Assembly (NCBI RefSeq): GCF_003985155.1
Contig: NZ_ML133693.1
Location: 186,001-250,000 of the forward strand
Direction of reading: 5' to 3'
Source: Rhizobium vallis
GTDB lineage: Bacteria > Pseudomonadota > Alphaproteobacteria > Rhizobiales > Rhizobiaceae
Length of the DNA: 64,000 nt
In this document: positions 1 through 10,564 of the stretch, in pieces
Position numbering within the stretch: the stretch's first letter is position 1
How the letters are laid out: every line of letters starts with the position of its first letter
Notes under the pieces: generated by a model
Seen by the model: the letters and a program-made list of their open reading frames with translations, nothing else
Told to the model about the DNA's origin: nothing
The model's database searches: none
Made by a program: the position numbers and the translations under genes

Positions 1-534
1 CGCTCGCGTGACGTCGGCGTCGGCCTGCCGCGAATGATCCTGGGTCGCGCCCTTTTCGATTGCCGCACACTCGACGAGGCCTCACGCCTGCTGGAGACGT
101 CGGATCGGGCGGGAGCCTTTCACATGACGATCGCCCAGCAGGGCGATCCACGCCTGCTCAGCGTCGAGTTTACCCACACGTCCTGCGCTATGGCGATAGT
201 CGACGGGCCGCAGTGCCATGCTAATCACCTGATCCACGGGAATATGCGGGACGAGCGGCAAGTCATCACCGGGTCCTCCCGATCACGTCAACAGCGTGGC
301 GAAGTCCTCCTCGCCGAGGCGGCTAACGCATCGCCGGATCCGCTCGACATCCTTTGGGATAAAAGCGTTTCGACGCTTCCGATCTATCGTGCGCAACCTG
401 ATGACCCCGACCACGAAAACACGCTTGCCACCGCCGTCTTCCGCGTCGGTCCCCAATCGATCGACTGGACGGTTTACGATCAAGCCGGCGATCCCCCACG
501 CTTCACGATGAACGGTGCGCTGACACCGCACTGA
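1..534 (+). CDS. C45-family peptidase/acyltransferase, C-terminal part (5' end outside window)
   Basis: The frame is open from base 1, so only the last 177 residues are visible. They resemble the C-terminal part of isopenicillin-N acyltransferase-like (MEROPS C45) Ntn hydrolases: 'GLPRMILGRALFDCRTLDEA' followed by alternating strands with 'HANHL', as in the domain that completes the alpha-beta-beta-alpha sandwich. The autoproteolytic cysteine that would prove the family lies upstream of the window, so activity cannot be judged. Such enzymes hydrolyse or transfer amide-linked acyl groups. The gene ends 239 bases before the sugar-import operon and shows no obvious link to it. The assignment rests on pattern recognition of this half only. 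Confidence 0.6.
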   Translation, partial: RSRDVGVGLPRMILGRALFDCRTLDEASRLLETSDRAGAFHMTIAQQGDPRLLSVEFTHTSCAMAIVDGPQCHANHLIHGNMRDERQVITGSSRSRQQRGEVLLAEAANASPDPLDILWDKSVSTLPIYRAQPDDPDHENTLATAVFRVGPQSIDWTVYDQAGDPPRFTMNGALTPH

Positions 535-611
535 ACGTCGCTGCGATGGACCTCCCCAATCCTTAGCCAATCTTCGCCTCTGCCGAAATTCGGGGTTTCT
601 GCGGATATGCC

Positions 612-645
612 TGAAATATATTTCATCATGTGAATTATATTGACA
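612..645. promoter_or_regulatory. Tandem AT-rich palindromes, candidate SorC-regulator operator/promoter
   Basis: Bases 612-625 form a perfect 14-bp palindrome (TGAAATATATTTCA). A related imperfect copy (TGTGAATTATATTGACA) follows at 629-645. The centres are about 18-19 bp apart, close to two helical turns, so two dimers could bind one DNA face. The element lies 130-160 bases before the first gene of the catabolic operon, in otherwise GC-rich DNA. That the SorC-type regulator encoded at 4432 binds here is inference. Confidence 0.45.
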
Positions 646-773
646 TAACTCCGTCGTTGCGATTACCTGCCCATACCGGACTTCGAGGAGGAACTCCGGT
701 CTTCAATGGATCATCGGCAGCCGCTGAGGCGCCGCCGGATATTTGGGAGGGGCTTCGGCCTCGAGGAGGAAAC

Positions 774-1802
774 TTGCGCAGATTTCTAAGCACGACCGCA
801 TTGGCGGTCCTTGCATCGACGCTTTATGCCGGCGTGGCCAGCGCGGACACGGATAATCCGTTCCGCTGCAAGCCCGGCGAAAAATACGTCATGAATGTCA
901 TGGTATCGGGTGTTGAATATTGGTTCCCGGTCTATGAAATGTTCAAGCAGGCCGGTCAGCAGCTCGGTTGCGAGACCGCGTACACCGGCACGCCGGAATA
1001 TGACGTCAACAAGCAGATCGCGACTTTCGACCAGGCACTGGCCCAGAACCCGGCCGGTATCCTTGTTCATCCGATGAATTCCGACCCGTTCATCGAGCCG
1101 ATCAACCGGGCGATCGACCAGGGCACGGCGGTCGTCACCTTTGCAGCCGATGCGCCGCTCTCCAAGCGCATCTCCTTCATCACGTCGGACAATACCCGCG
1201 AAGGCACCTATGCGGCCGACGCGATTGCCGAAAAGATGGGTGGCAAGGGTGAATACGCCGTTCTGGAAAATCCGGGCCAGGACAATCACGACAAGCGTAT
1301 CGCCGCCTTCATCGCCCGAATGGAGGAAAAATATCCGGATATGAAGCTGGTCGGCCGTGCGGCGTCCAACCAGGACCCGAACAAGGCCTATCAGGGCCTG
1401 ATGAGCCTGGTGCAGGCACATCCGAACCTTGGCGCCGTCTTCATGCCGGAAGCGAACTCGGCCATCGGCGCTTCGCAAGCCAACAAGGAAAGCGGCGGCA
1501 AGATCCTGGTGATGTGCGCCGACGTCAACGCCAACATTCTCGACATGATCAAGGCGGGCGAAGTGTTCGGCTCGATCAACCCGAACCAGGGCATGCAGGG
1601 TTACATGGGCTTCATGCTCCTGTGGCTTGCCAAGCACCCGGAACTCATCGACCCGATGAACGACGCCAAGCGCGCCGGCTTCAACCCGATGAGCATTCCG
1701 GTCGTCGACAACGGCCTGTCGATCGTTACGGCCGAGAATGCGGACGACTTCTACTGGGACAAGTACCTGAAGCGGCGGGGCACCAAGGGCATCGAGGAGT
1801 AA
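774..1802 (+). CDS. Sugar ABC transporter substrate-binding protein (Peripla_BP_4 type)
   Basis: Periplasmic receptor of 342 residues that would deliver a sugar or polyol to the ATPase/permease encoded next. The TTG start at 774 is chosen over an upstream ATG at 630 because GAGGAGGA lies at 763-770, and translation from 774 gives a clean signal peptide (basic 'LRRF', hydrophobic core, cleavage near 'GVASA-DTD'). The mature part has the two-lobed type I periplasmic binding fold: 'VMNVMVSGVEYWF' at the start, 'GILVHPMNSDPF' in lobe 1 and 'FGSINPNQGMQGYMG' near the end, as in RbsB/XylF-like proteins. It is first in an operon extending to about 12.2 kb. The substrate is not evident, but the enzymes downstream suggest a polyol or sugar. 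Confidence 0.9.
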   Translation: MRRFLSTTALAVLASTLYAGVASADTDNPFRCKPGEKYVMNVMVSGVEYWFPVYEMFKQAGQQLGCETAYTGTPEYDVNKQIATFDQALAQNPAGILVHPMNSDPFIEPINRAIDQGTAVVTFAADAPLSKRISFITSDNTREGTYAADAIAEKMGGKGEYAVLENPGQDNHDKRIAAFIARMEEKYPDMKLVGRAASNQDPNKAYQGLMSLVQAHPNLGAVFMPEANSAIGASQANKESGGKILVMCADVNANILDMIKAGEVFGSINPNQGMQGYMGFMLLWLAKHPELIDPMNDAKRAGFNPMSIPVVDNGLSIVTAENADDFYWDKYLKRRGTKGIEE

Positions 1803-1814
1803 GCCTTCGTGTCG

Positions 1815-1845
1815 GCTGTCCGGGGCCTGAAGCTCCGGACAGCCA
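1815..1845 (+). other. Intercistronic hairpin after the binding-protein gene
   Basis: GGCTGTCCGGGGC (1815-1827) pairs with GCTCCGGACAGCC (1833-1845), a 13-bp stem with one G-U pair and a 5-base loop. No run of T follows, so it is unlikely to be a full intrinsic terminator. Position between receptor and ATPase genes fits a 3' stabiliser or partial terminator that raises receptor expression. Confidence 0.7.
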
Positions 1846-1867
1846 CTGCGAGCTTGAGGAGGAGATT

Positions 1868-3409
<1,542 letters not shown>

Positions 3410-3437
3410 GGAAAAAGCAAGGGCAGGAGACAAGGTC

Positions 3438-4430
3438 ATGGCGGACGCGACATTGGCAACGGCACATCAAGCACGCGCGCCCGGCTGGAAGCGGCTGGGA
3501 ACGATGCGCGAGGCGGGACTGATCGCGATCATCCTGGCGCTCTGCATCGTCATGAGCTTTGCCTCGCCGCATTTTCTGACGCTCGGCAACTTCCGGGCAA
3601 TGTTGATGTCGTTCTCGGTGGAAGGGATCGTCGTCGTCGGCATGACCATCCTGTTGATCGTCGGCGGCATCGACCTGTCGGTCGGCTCGGTCGTCTGCTT
3701 CTCGATGGTGCTGTCGGGCTCGCTGTTCCTGATGGGGCTCGATCCGTGGAGCGCATCCCTGATCGGGATCGTTGCCAGTGGCCTGATCGGCTGCGTCATG
3801 GGCTTTTTCGTCACGGTCGTCGGGCTAAACCACTTCATCACCTCGCTTGCGGCGATGGTGATCGTCCGTGGCGTCTGCCTGATCATCACCAAGGGCACGC
3901 CATTGTCGCTGTTTACCTTGCCGCCTTCGTTCAAGGCGGTGGGGCAGGGCACGTTCTACGGCATTCCCTATGTGATCCTGATCTTCGTTGCGGTCGTCGT
4001 GCTGTTCGATTTCCTGCTGCGCCGGGCAACCGCCTTCCGCAAGGTGTTCTACACCGGCAGCAACGAGAAGGCGGCGCTCTATTCGGGTATCAAGACCAAC
4101 CAGGTGAAGTTCTGGGTGACGGTGCTCTGCGCCACGCTGTCTGGTGTTGCCGGGGTGATCTACATGTCACGCTTCGGCGCCGCGACCCCCACCTTCGGCG
4201 TCGGCATGGAGCTCAACATCATCGCCGCTGCGGTGATTGGCGGCGCGTCGCTGAATGGCGGTTCCGGCACGATACTGGGGGCAATTCTCGGCATTGCCCT
4301 GCTGTCGGTCGTCACAAGCTCATTGATCCTGCTCGACGTGTCCGTCTATTGGCAAGACATGATCAAAGGCTGCATTCTGCTTGCCGCCGTCTCGATCGAC
4401 CATTTCCTGCACAAGCGGAAGGCTGCCTGA
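3438..4430 (+). CDS. Sugar ABC transporter permease (BPD_transp_2)
   Basis: Inner-membrane channel subunit of the importer, about 330 residues with eight to ten hydrophobic segments. The family signature 'GGIDLSVGSVV' follows the third membrane segment and 'AAAVIGGASLNGGSGTILGA' lies near the C-terminus, as in RbsC-like proteins. Two starts are possible: ATG 3399, overlapping the ATPase stop with AAAGG nine bases upstream, or ATG 3438 with GGAGA seven bases upstream; the latter is preferred. With only one permease gene, a homodimer is expected. It is followed after one base by the SorC regulator gene. Confidence 0.93.
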   Translation: MADATLATAHQARAPGWKRLGTMREAGLIAIILALCIVMSFASPHFLTLGNFRAMLMSFSVEGIVVVGMTILLIVGGIDLSVGSVVCFSMVLSGSLFLMGLDPWSASLIGIVASGLIGCVMGFFVTVVGLNHFITSLAAMVIVRGVCLIITKGTPLSLFTLPPSFKAVGQGTFYGIPYVILIFVAVVVLFDFLLRRATAFRKVFYTGSNEKAALYSGIKTNQVKFWVTVLCATLSGVAGVIYMSRFGAATPTFGVGMELNIIAAAVIGGASLNGGSGTILGAILGIALLSVVTSSLILLDVSVYWQDMIKGCILLAAVSIDHFLHKRKAA

Positions 4431-4431
4431 T

Positions 4432-5436
4432 ATGCCGATAGCCAAACTCAAACCCGCAAACGCGCCGCGCGAGGAAATCGTCATCGCGCGGCAGATGCAC
4501 CAGGCCCTGGTCCTACATTTCCTCGAAGGACTGACGCAGGCGCAGATTGCCGATCAGCTCGGCATCTCGCACGCCACCGTCAACCGCCTGATCAAGCGCG
4601 GCCGCCAGCTCGGTCTGGTCGAGATCAAGATCAAGTCGCCGGTCGAGCCGTTGGTCGATATGGAGGAACAGCTCCGGGCGCTTGGCGGCATCGGCCGCGC
4701 CGTGGTGGTGCCGACAGTGTCCGACAATCCGCAGACAGCACTTCAGGCGGTCGGCGAAGCGGCCGCACGCTTGCTGCTGGAAGAGATCATCGACGGCGAT
4801 ACGATCTGCATCACCGGCGGTAAAGGCGTGAGCGCCGTCGTTGCCGGTCTGCATCCGCCGCGTCGTTTCGACATCGAGGTCATTCCGGCAACCGGCTGCG
4901 TTCAGGGTAAGCACTATACCGACGTCAACCATGTCTCGACCTTGATGGCCGACCGGCTTGGGGGGCGCTCCTATCAGATCCACGCGCCGCTCTTTGCCGA
5001 CGATGCCGAGCAGCGGGCGATGCTGATCAACATGCGTTCCGTCGCTGACGTGTTCAAGCGGGCGCGCGAGGCGAAGGTGGCGGTGGTCGGCATCGGCTCG
5101 ATCCTGTCGGACGATTCGAGCTATTACGACCTGCATCCCTCCTCGAGCACCGACCGCGCCGCGATCGAGCGATCCGGCGCCTCCTGCGAATTGCTGGCGC
5201 ATCTGCTCGATGATCATGGCCAGGTCTGCGACTACAGCCTCAACCGTTCGCTGGTGTCGCTGACGCTGCCGGAATTCGCTTCGATCCCCACCAAGATCGG
5301 CGTGGCGAGCGGACCGAACAAGGCAGGCCCGATCCTCAGCGTTCTCAGGGGCAATCACCTGGATACGCTGGTGACCGATGAGGCGACGGGTGCCCGGGTG
5401 CTGGCACTGGCGAATGGCGAGGGAAAATGGGCATGA
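4432..5436 (+). CDS. SorC/EryD-type sugar-binding transcriptional regulator
   Basis: DNA-binding regulator of 334 residues. An N-terminal helix-turn-helix at about residues 20-60 ('LTQAQIADQLGISHATVNRL') is followed by a large SorC-type effector domain related to phosphosugar isomerases ('ICITGGKGVSAV', 'VVGIGSILSDDS'). Relatives such as EryD, DeoR-like SorC and LsrR respond to phosphorylated sugars, so the ligand is probably the product of the FGGY kinase in this operon. ATG 4432 begins right after the permease stop. The end overlaps the next gene as ATGA. The palindromes at 612-645 are its likely operator; that is inference. Confidence 0.9.
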   Translation: MPIAKLKPANAPREEIVIARQMHQALVLHFLEGLTQAQIADQLGISHATVNRLIKRGRQLGLVEIKIKSPVEPLVDMEEQLRALGGIGRAVVVPTVSDNPQTALQAVGEAAARLLLEEIIDGDTICITGGKGVSAVVAGLHPPRRFDIEVIPATGCVQGKHYTDVNHVSTLMADRLGGRSYQIHAPLFADDAEQRAMLINMRSVADVFKRAREAKVAVVGIGSILSDDSSYYDLHPSSSTDRAAIERSGASCELLAHLLDDHGQVCDYSLNRSLVSLTLPEFASIPTKIGVASGPNKAGPILSVLRGNHLDTLVTDEATGARVLALANGEGKWA

Positions 5437-6428
5437 GTGGACAGCAATTGACACGTGAGATCGGCAAATCCGGGGTTTCCGCCTCGGCGGTCGGCCTGGG
5501 CACCTGGGCGATTGGCGGCTGGATGTGGGGCGGGACCGATGAGGCGGAATCCATCGCCGCGATCCAGGCATCGCTCGATGCCGGCGTGACGCTGATCGAC
5601 ACGGCGCCGGCCTATGGGCTTGGACGTTCGGAAGAGATCGTCGGCAAGGCACTGGCCGGGCGCCGCGACAAGGCTGTGATCGCCACCAAATGCGGCCTTG
5701 TCTGGCATACGCAGAAGGGCCGTCATTTCTTCGATCAGGAGGGCAAGCCGGTCCACCGTTATCTCGGCCGCGACGCGATCCTGCATGAGGTGGAGGAAAG
5801 CCTGAGACGGCTCGGGACCGACTATATCGACCTCTACATCACCCATTGGCAGGACCCGACGACCCCGATCGAGGAAACGATGCGAGCGCTGGAAGACCTG
5901 CGCATATCAGGCAAGATCCGGGCGATCGGCGCAAGCAATGTCAGCCCCGACGATCTCAACGCCTATATCGCTGCCGGTGGTCTCGATGCGATCCAGGAGC
6001 GGTTCAGCATGATCGACCGCGAGATCGAGGCGGAGCTTCTGCCGCTGACCAAGGCCAACGGCGTTGCGACGCTCAGCTACTCGTCGCTGGCGCTGGGGTT
6101 GCTGTCCGGCGCCATCGGTGCGGACCGTGTTTTTTCCGGCGACGACCAGCGAAAGGGCAATCCGCGCTTTTCGGTCGATAACCGCCGTAAGGTAACGGCG
6201 CTTGCCGATGCCATCCGACCGGTCGCCGAAAAACATGGCGCTAGCATCGCCCAGACCGTAATTGCCTGGACGCTGGCGCAGCCCGGCGTGACCTTTGCGC
6301 TCTGCGGGGCGCGCAATCCGGCACAGGCAATCGACAATGCGCGGGCCGGGACCATCCGGCTGGATGCGGCCGATCTTACCGCCATCGATACGGCCATAGC
6401 GGCGAAACTGACTGACATGGACAGGTAG
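5433..6428 (+). CDS. Aldo/keto reductase
   Basis: Cytoplasmic NAD(P)H-dependent oxidoreductase of about 331 residues with the (beta/alpha)8 AKR fold. The catalytic tetrad can be placed: Asp in 'LIDTAPAYG', Tyr in the same stretch, Lys in 'VIATKCG', His in 'YITHWQDP'. The C-terminal 'GARNPAQAIDNARA' is the usual cofactor-binding region. ATG 5433 is chosen because it forms an ATGA overlap with the regulator stop and has GAGGG nine bases upstream; ATG 5427 is also in frame. In this operon it could interconvert an aldehyde released by the aldolase with its alcohol, or act on the imported sugar. Confidence 0.92.
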   Translation: MSGQQLTREIGKSGVSASAVGLGTWAIGGWMWGGTDEAESIAAIQASLDAGVTLIDTAPAYGLGRSEEIVGKALAGRRDKAVIATKCGLVWHTQKGRHFFDQEGKPVHRYLGRDAILHEVEESLRRLGTDYIDLYITHWQDPTTPIEETMRALEDLRISGKIRAIGASNVSPDDLNAYIAAGGLDAIQERFSMIDREIEAELLPLTKANGVATLSYSSLALGLLSGAIGADRVFSGDDQRKGNPRFSVDNRRKVTALADAIRPVAEKHGASIAQTVIAWTLAQPGVTFALCGARNPAQAIDNARAGTIRLDAADLTAIDTAIAAKLTDMDR

Positions 6429-6440
6429 CGGATCGCCATC

Positions 6441-8189
6441 ATGAAACGGGAAGAGATATTGGACGGGCTTCGCCAGAGCCCGAAGGTGGACGTGTGTATC
6501 ATCGGCGGCGGCATCAACGGCATCAGCGTCTTTCGGGAGCTGGCGCTGCAAGGGCTGAATGTGCTGCTCGTCGAGAAGCACGATTATTGCTCCGGTGCCA
6601 GTTCGGCGCTGTCGCGCATGGTGCATGGCGGGCTTCGCTATCTCGAAAACGGCGAATTCAAGCTGGTGCAGGAATCGCTGGTCGAGCGCGATCGGCTGCT
6701 GCGCAACGCGCCGCATTACGTCGCACCGCTGCCGACGACGGTGCCGGTGTTCGATATTTTTTCCGGCCTCGGCAATGGCATCGTCCGCTTCCTCGGCCTC
6801 AGCCGCCACCCGAGCCGCCGTGGCGCTGTCGCCATCAAGGCCGGCCTCAGCATCTATGATTTCCTGACCCGCAAACGGGCGCTGATGCCGCGCCACCAGT
6901 TTCGTGGCCGGCGCACGACGCTTGCCAAGTGGCCAGCGCTCAATCCCGACATCAAAAGTTCAGCCACCTATTTCGACGCTTGGGTCAGCCATCCCGAGCG
7001 GCTGGGCATCGAGCTTCTGCAGGATGGTCTTTTGGCCAAGGTCGGTGCGATGGCGCTGAACTATGCCGAAGTGCGGCGGACAGAAAACGGTGAGTATCGC
7101 GTCGAGGACCATATAGGCGGCGCGTCCGTTGCCGTCGAGCCGGCACTCATCATCAACGCCACTGGCGGCTGGATCGACATCGCCAATCAGACCCTGTTTT
7201 CGCCGGAAGCGCGGCCCTCGCCGCTGATGGGCGGCACCAAGGGCTCGCATCTGATCATCGACAATACAGACCTGCGCGATGCGCTTGCCGATCATATGAT
7301 CTACTATGAGAACGAGGACGGGCGGATCTGCATCCTGTTTCCCTATCTCGGCAAGGTTCTCGTCGGTTCCACCGATATCCGCGTCGATGATCCGGAAATG
7401 GTGCGCTGCGAGGCGGACGAGCGGGACTATATCCTGCAATCGCTCGCCTTCGTGCTGCCTGATATCACCATCCGGCCGGAGCAGATCGTTTTCCAGTTCT
7501 CCGGCGTGCGGCCGCTGCCGGCCAGCACCGACAGCTTTACCGGCCGCATCCCGCGCGATCATTTCTGCACGGTGCTGGAGCCACCCGAGGGCGGTCCACC
7601 GGTGCTTTGCATGATCGGCGGCAAATGGACGACATTCCGGTCCTTCGGGGAACTGGCGGCCGACATGGCTCTGGAAAGGCTCGGCAGGCGGCGGCGCGTT
7701 ACGACAAGCGATCGGCAGATCGGCGGCGGTCGGGCATTTCCCGCCGACCCGGCCGCCTGGCTAACGCAGATGGCGGCCGGCAAAGGCCTTTCCGGACGAC
7801 GCATGACTGAGCTTTTTGCCCGATACGGCACGGATGCCGAGGCGATTGGCGGCTTCATCGCGGCGGGCGCCGATGCAGCGCTGCCGCACCCCGGTTACTC
7901 CGCGCGCGAATTGCAGTTCCTGATCCGCGAGGAAGCCGTGGAACATCTCGACGACCTGCTGTTGCGGCGCACGACGCTTGCCGTATCCGGCGAGCTTTCA
8001 CTCGACATGATGGATGCCGCACTCGACCTTCTGGCGCAGGAAAAACACTGGACACTCGCGCGGCGCACCGATGAGCGCGACCGTTTTCTCACCCTTCTCA
8101 ACGAACGCCACGGCGTCGACGAAGACATGCTTTCCGCAAGGAACGAACCAAGGAGCACAGAATGCGACACAACAGCAAAGTCCGGATGA
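6441..8189 (+). CDS. FAD-dependent glycerol-3-phosphate dehydrogenase-like protein (GlpD/EryB family)
   Basis: Flavoprotein of 582 residues, probably membrane-associated and passing electrons to quinone. The N-terminal dinucleotide site is 'IIGGGINGISVFREL' with the acidic end 'LLVEK', followed by GlpD hallmarks 'GASSALSRMVHGGLRYLE' and 'GGTKGSHLIID'; the C-terminal DAO_C domain is complete. Length matches GlpD and the erythritol-phosphate dehydrogenase EryB. Between a SorC regulator and an FGGY kinase, oxidation of a phosphorylated polyol other than glycerol-3-phosphate is more likely than ordinary glycerol metabolism. The end overlaps the next start by 28 bases. Confidence 0.88.
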   Translation: MKREEILDGLRQSPKVDVCIIGGGINGISVFRELALQGLNVLLVEKHDYCSGASSALSRMVHGGLRYLENGEFKLVQESLVERDRLLRNAPHYVAPLPTTVPVFDIFSGLGNGIVRFLGLSRHPSRRGAVAIKAGLSIYDFLTRKRALMPRHQFRGRRTTLAKWPALNPDIKSSATYFDAWVSHPERLGIELLQDGLLAKVGAMALNYAEVRRTENGEYRVEDHIGGASVAVEPALIINATGGWIDIANQTLFSPEARPSPLMGGTKGSHLIIDNTDLRDALADHMIYYENEDGRICILFPYLGKVLVGSTDIRVDDPEMVRCEADERDYILQSLAFVLPDITIRPEQIVFQFSGVRPLPASTDSFTGRIPRDHFCTVLEPPEGGPPVLCMIGGKWTTFRSFGELAADMALERLGRRRRVTTSDRQIGGGRAFPADPAAWLTQMAAGKGLSGRRMTELFARYGTDAEAIGGFIAAGADAALPHPGYSARELQFLIREEAVEHLDDLLLRRTTLAVSGELSLDMMDAALDLLAQEKHWTLARRTDERDRFLTLLNERHGVDEDMLSARNEPRSTECDTTAKSG

Positions 8190-9004
8190 ACCGGCTATTC
8201 GGCGGCGGCCGCTGCCTCGATGTGGCGATCGATCACGGCGTCTGCAACGAACCGTCCTTCCTAAGCGGGCTGGAGGACATTCAGGCCGTGGTCAAGGCAC
8301 TGGTCTCTGCCGCGCCGGATGCGATCCAGATGAATTACGGCCAGGCGGACCTACTGCAAGACGTGCCCGGCAAGGACAAGCCGGCTCTGGTCATGCGCAT
8401 CGACATGGGCAATCCCTATAACCGCATCCGCCACCGCGACATGTGGGCGGTACTGCAGAACGAGGCCGAGCCGTTGATCGGCGCGCTCGAGATGGATGCA
8501 GCCTGCGTCGTCGTCAACCTGTTCATGCTGCCTGATGAGCCGGACCTGTTCCGCCAGTGCGTCCAGAATATTTCCCGCGTGCGGGCCGATTGCGACAAGT
8601 ATGGCATGCCGCTGATGATCGAGCCGCTGGTGATGCAGCCGGTCAGCGAAAAGGGCGGCTATATGGTCGATGGCGACGCGGACAAGATCGTTACGTTGAC
8701 GCGGCTCGCCCGCGAGATGGGCGCGGATATCGTCAAGGCGGATCCGACCACCAATGCCGAGGACTTCCACCGGGTGGTGGAAGCCGCCCGATGCCCGGTG
8801 CTCGTGCGCGGCGGCGGCAAGGAAGATCTTCGTGCCGTCTTCGACAAATCGGCGGCCTTGATGCGACAGGGTGCTGTGGGCATGGTCTATGGCCGCAACA
8901 TCTATCAGCACGCCAATCCGAGTGCGGTGGTGCGCGGGCTGATGGCGATCGTGCATGAGGATGCGACCGGCGAACAGGCGCTTGCGCTCTACCAGCAGGG
9001 CTGA
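8162..9004 (+). CDS. Class I aldolase of the DhnA/LsrF family
   Basis: Cytoplasmic Schiff-base aldolase of 280 residues. The TIM-barrel features of the DeoC/FbaB/LsrF family are visible: 'LDVAIDHGV' on an early strand, the Schiff-base lysine in 'ADIVKADPTTN', and the phosphate-binding 'CPVLVRGGGKED' and 'GMVYGRNIYQ' near the end. ATG 8162 follows AAGGAG and lies inside the end of the dehydrogenase gene. An aldolase next to a polyol-phosphate dehydrogenase suggests that the keto-phosphate formed is split into two small carbon units. LsrF acts as a thiolase on AI-2 phosphate, so a non-aldol reaction is possible. Confidence 0.88.
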   Translation: MRHNSKVRMNRLFGGGRCLDVAIDHGVCNEPSFLSGLEDIQAVVKALVSAAPDAIQMNYGQADLLQDVPGKDKPALVMRIDMGNPYNRIRHRDMWAVLQNEAEPLIGALEMDAACVVVNLFMLPDEPDLFRQCVQNISRVRADCDKYGMPLMIEPLVMQPVSEKGGYMVDGDADKIVTLTRLAREMGADIVKADPTTNAEDFHRVVEAARCPVLVRGGGKEDLRAVFDKSAALMRQGAVGMVYGRNIYQHANPSAVVRGLMAIVHEDATGEQALALYQQG

Positions 9005-9034
9005 GGTGTGATTTCGAACCTTGGGGGATTCTGC

Positions 9035-10564
9035 ATGGGAGACTATCTTTTGGGGCTCGACGCCGGGAATACCGTCATCAAGGCGGTGATTTTCGACCGG
9101 CACGGCAACGAAATCGCGGCTGCATCCGAAGAGGGGCATAGCCGCATGCCGAGCCCGGGGCATGTCGAACGGGGGCTGGACGAACTCTGGACGAATGCAC
9201 GGCACGTCATCCGTGCCTGCATCGAAAAGGCAAAGATTGCGCCGGAGGAAATCGCGGCGATCGGCTGTGCCGGGCATGGCAACGGCCTCTATGCGCTTGA
9301 TCGCGATGGCGCTCCGCTGCTCGGCATCCAGTCGCTCGACACGCGGGCGGCCGGGCTGGTCGACGAATGGCGAGAGACCGGCATCGGAGACCGGACCTAT
9401 CCGATTGCCCGCCAGCGTCCATGGCCGTCACAGACTCCGACATTACTTGCCTGGCTTAAGCGACACCGGCCGGAACTGTTCAACCGCATCGGCACGGTGT
9501 TCTTCTCCAAGGATTTTGTCGTCAACCGCCTGACCGGCCGCCGTGTCAGCGAGGTGTCCGACATGTCGGGGGCCGGTCTGCTCGATCTTGCGGCTCGCCG
9601 CTACGACAAGGCGCTGATGGAGGCCTATGGACTGGGCGACTGCATGGAGCTCTTGCCGCCGTTGATCGAAAGCGCCGACATTGCCGGCACGGTGACGGAA
9701 GAGGTGGCGATGCAAACCGGGCTCGCCACCGGTACGCCCGTGGTCGGCGGGCTGTTCGATGTCGTTGCCTCGGCGCTCGGCTCCGGCGTTTCGCGCACCG
9801 GCAGCGCCTCGATCATTGCCGGCACCTGGAGCATCAACCAGGTCATCATCGACGGTCCCGATCTCGACGGGCCGGTCTTCATGTCCTCGACCTTCGATCG
9901 CACGCGCTACATGGCGATGGAAAACAGCGCCACCTCGGCTGCCAATCTCGAATGGTTGGTGCGGGAGTTCTTCGACGGCGAACATGCGGAAGGCGTTTCG
10001 CCTTTCGATGCCTGCTGCGCACTGGCCGGAGCAATCAGGCCCGCGGCAGACGATCCCCTCTACCATCCCTATCTCTATGGCGCCCAGCAGGATGGCCACG
10101 CGCGCGCCGGCTTCTACGGCATTGCCGGCTGGCACACCAAGGGGCATCTCGTTCGCGCGCTTCTCGAAGGTGTGGCCTTCGGTCATCGCCAGCACATCGA
10201 GACGATCCGAAAGGCGGGTGCGATCTTCAACGAAGCCGTGCTGTCCGGCGGCGGCTCGCGCAGCCTGATCTGGCCGCAGATTTTTGCCGATGTGCTTGGC
10301 GTTCCCGTCAGCGTTGCCAGCTCGCGCGAAACCGGCGCGTTGGGGGCGGCGATTGCGGCCGGAACCGGCGTCGGTATCTTCGCCGACTTCGGCGCTGGTG
10401 CTGCGGCCATGGTGCGCTCCGAACGGCAGTATCGCCCGGATGTCTCCCTTCAGGCACATTATGCGCGGCGCTACGCTCTCTATCAGGATATCGGCGAGGC
10501 AATGGCACCACTCTGGCGGCGTCTGACAGCGGTCCCGCCAGCAGCAGCGGGAGTGACGGCATGA
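9035..10564 (+). CDS. FGGY-family carbohydrate kinase (EryA-like)
   Basis: ATP-dependent sugar or polyol kinase of 509 residues. The N-terminal phosphate-1 region 'GLDAGNTVIKAVIFD', 'GCAGHGNGLYALD', and the C-terminal 'LSGGGSRSLIWPQIFADVL' with 'ETGALGAAIAAG' are FGGY signatures. Length and overall pattern resemble erythritol kinase EryA and L-xylulose kinase LyxK. ATG 9035 has GGGGGA about seven bases upstream; a GTG at 9008 is in frame but lacks a site. The stop overlaps the next ATG as ATGA. It probably makes the phosphorylated intermediate oxidised by the GlpD-like enzyme. Confidence 0.92.
   Translation: MGDYLLGLDAGNTVIKAVIFDRHGNEIAAASEEGHSRMPSPGHVERGLDELWTNARHVIRACIEKAKIAPEEIAAIGCAGHGNGLYALDRDGAPLLGIQSLDTRAAGLVDEWRETGIGDRTYPIARQRPWPSQTPTLLAWLKRHRPELFNRIGTVFFSKDFVVNRLTGRRVSEVSDMSGAGLLDLAARRYDKALMEAYGLGDCMELLPPLIESADIAGTVTEEVAMQTGLATGTPVVGGLFDVVASALGSGVSRTGSASIIAGTWSINQVIIDGPDLDGPVFMSSTFDRTRYMAMENSATSAANLEWLVREFFDGEHAEGVSPFDACCALAGAIRPAADDPLYHPYLYGAQQDGHARAGFYGIAGWHTKGHLVRALLEGVAFGHRQHIETIRKAGAIFNEAVLSGGGSRSLIWPQIFADVLGVPVSVASSRETGALGAAIAAGTGVGIFADFGAGAAAMVRSERQYRPDVSLQAHYARRYALYQDIGEAMAPLWRRLTAVPPAAAGVTA

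Noticed and set aside
6441..8189. Naming the GlpD-like gene glpD
   Set aside because: Operon context (SorC regulator, EryA-like kinase, aldolase) suggests a different phosphorylated substrate; the family is clear but the symbol is not.
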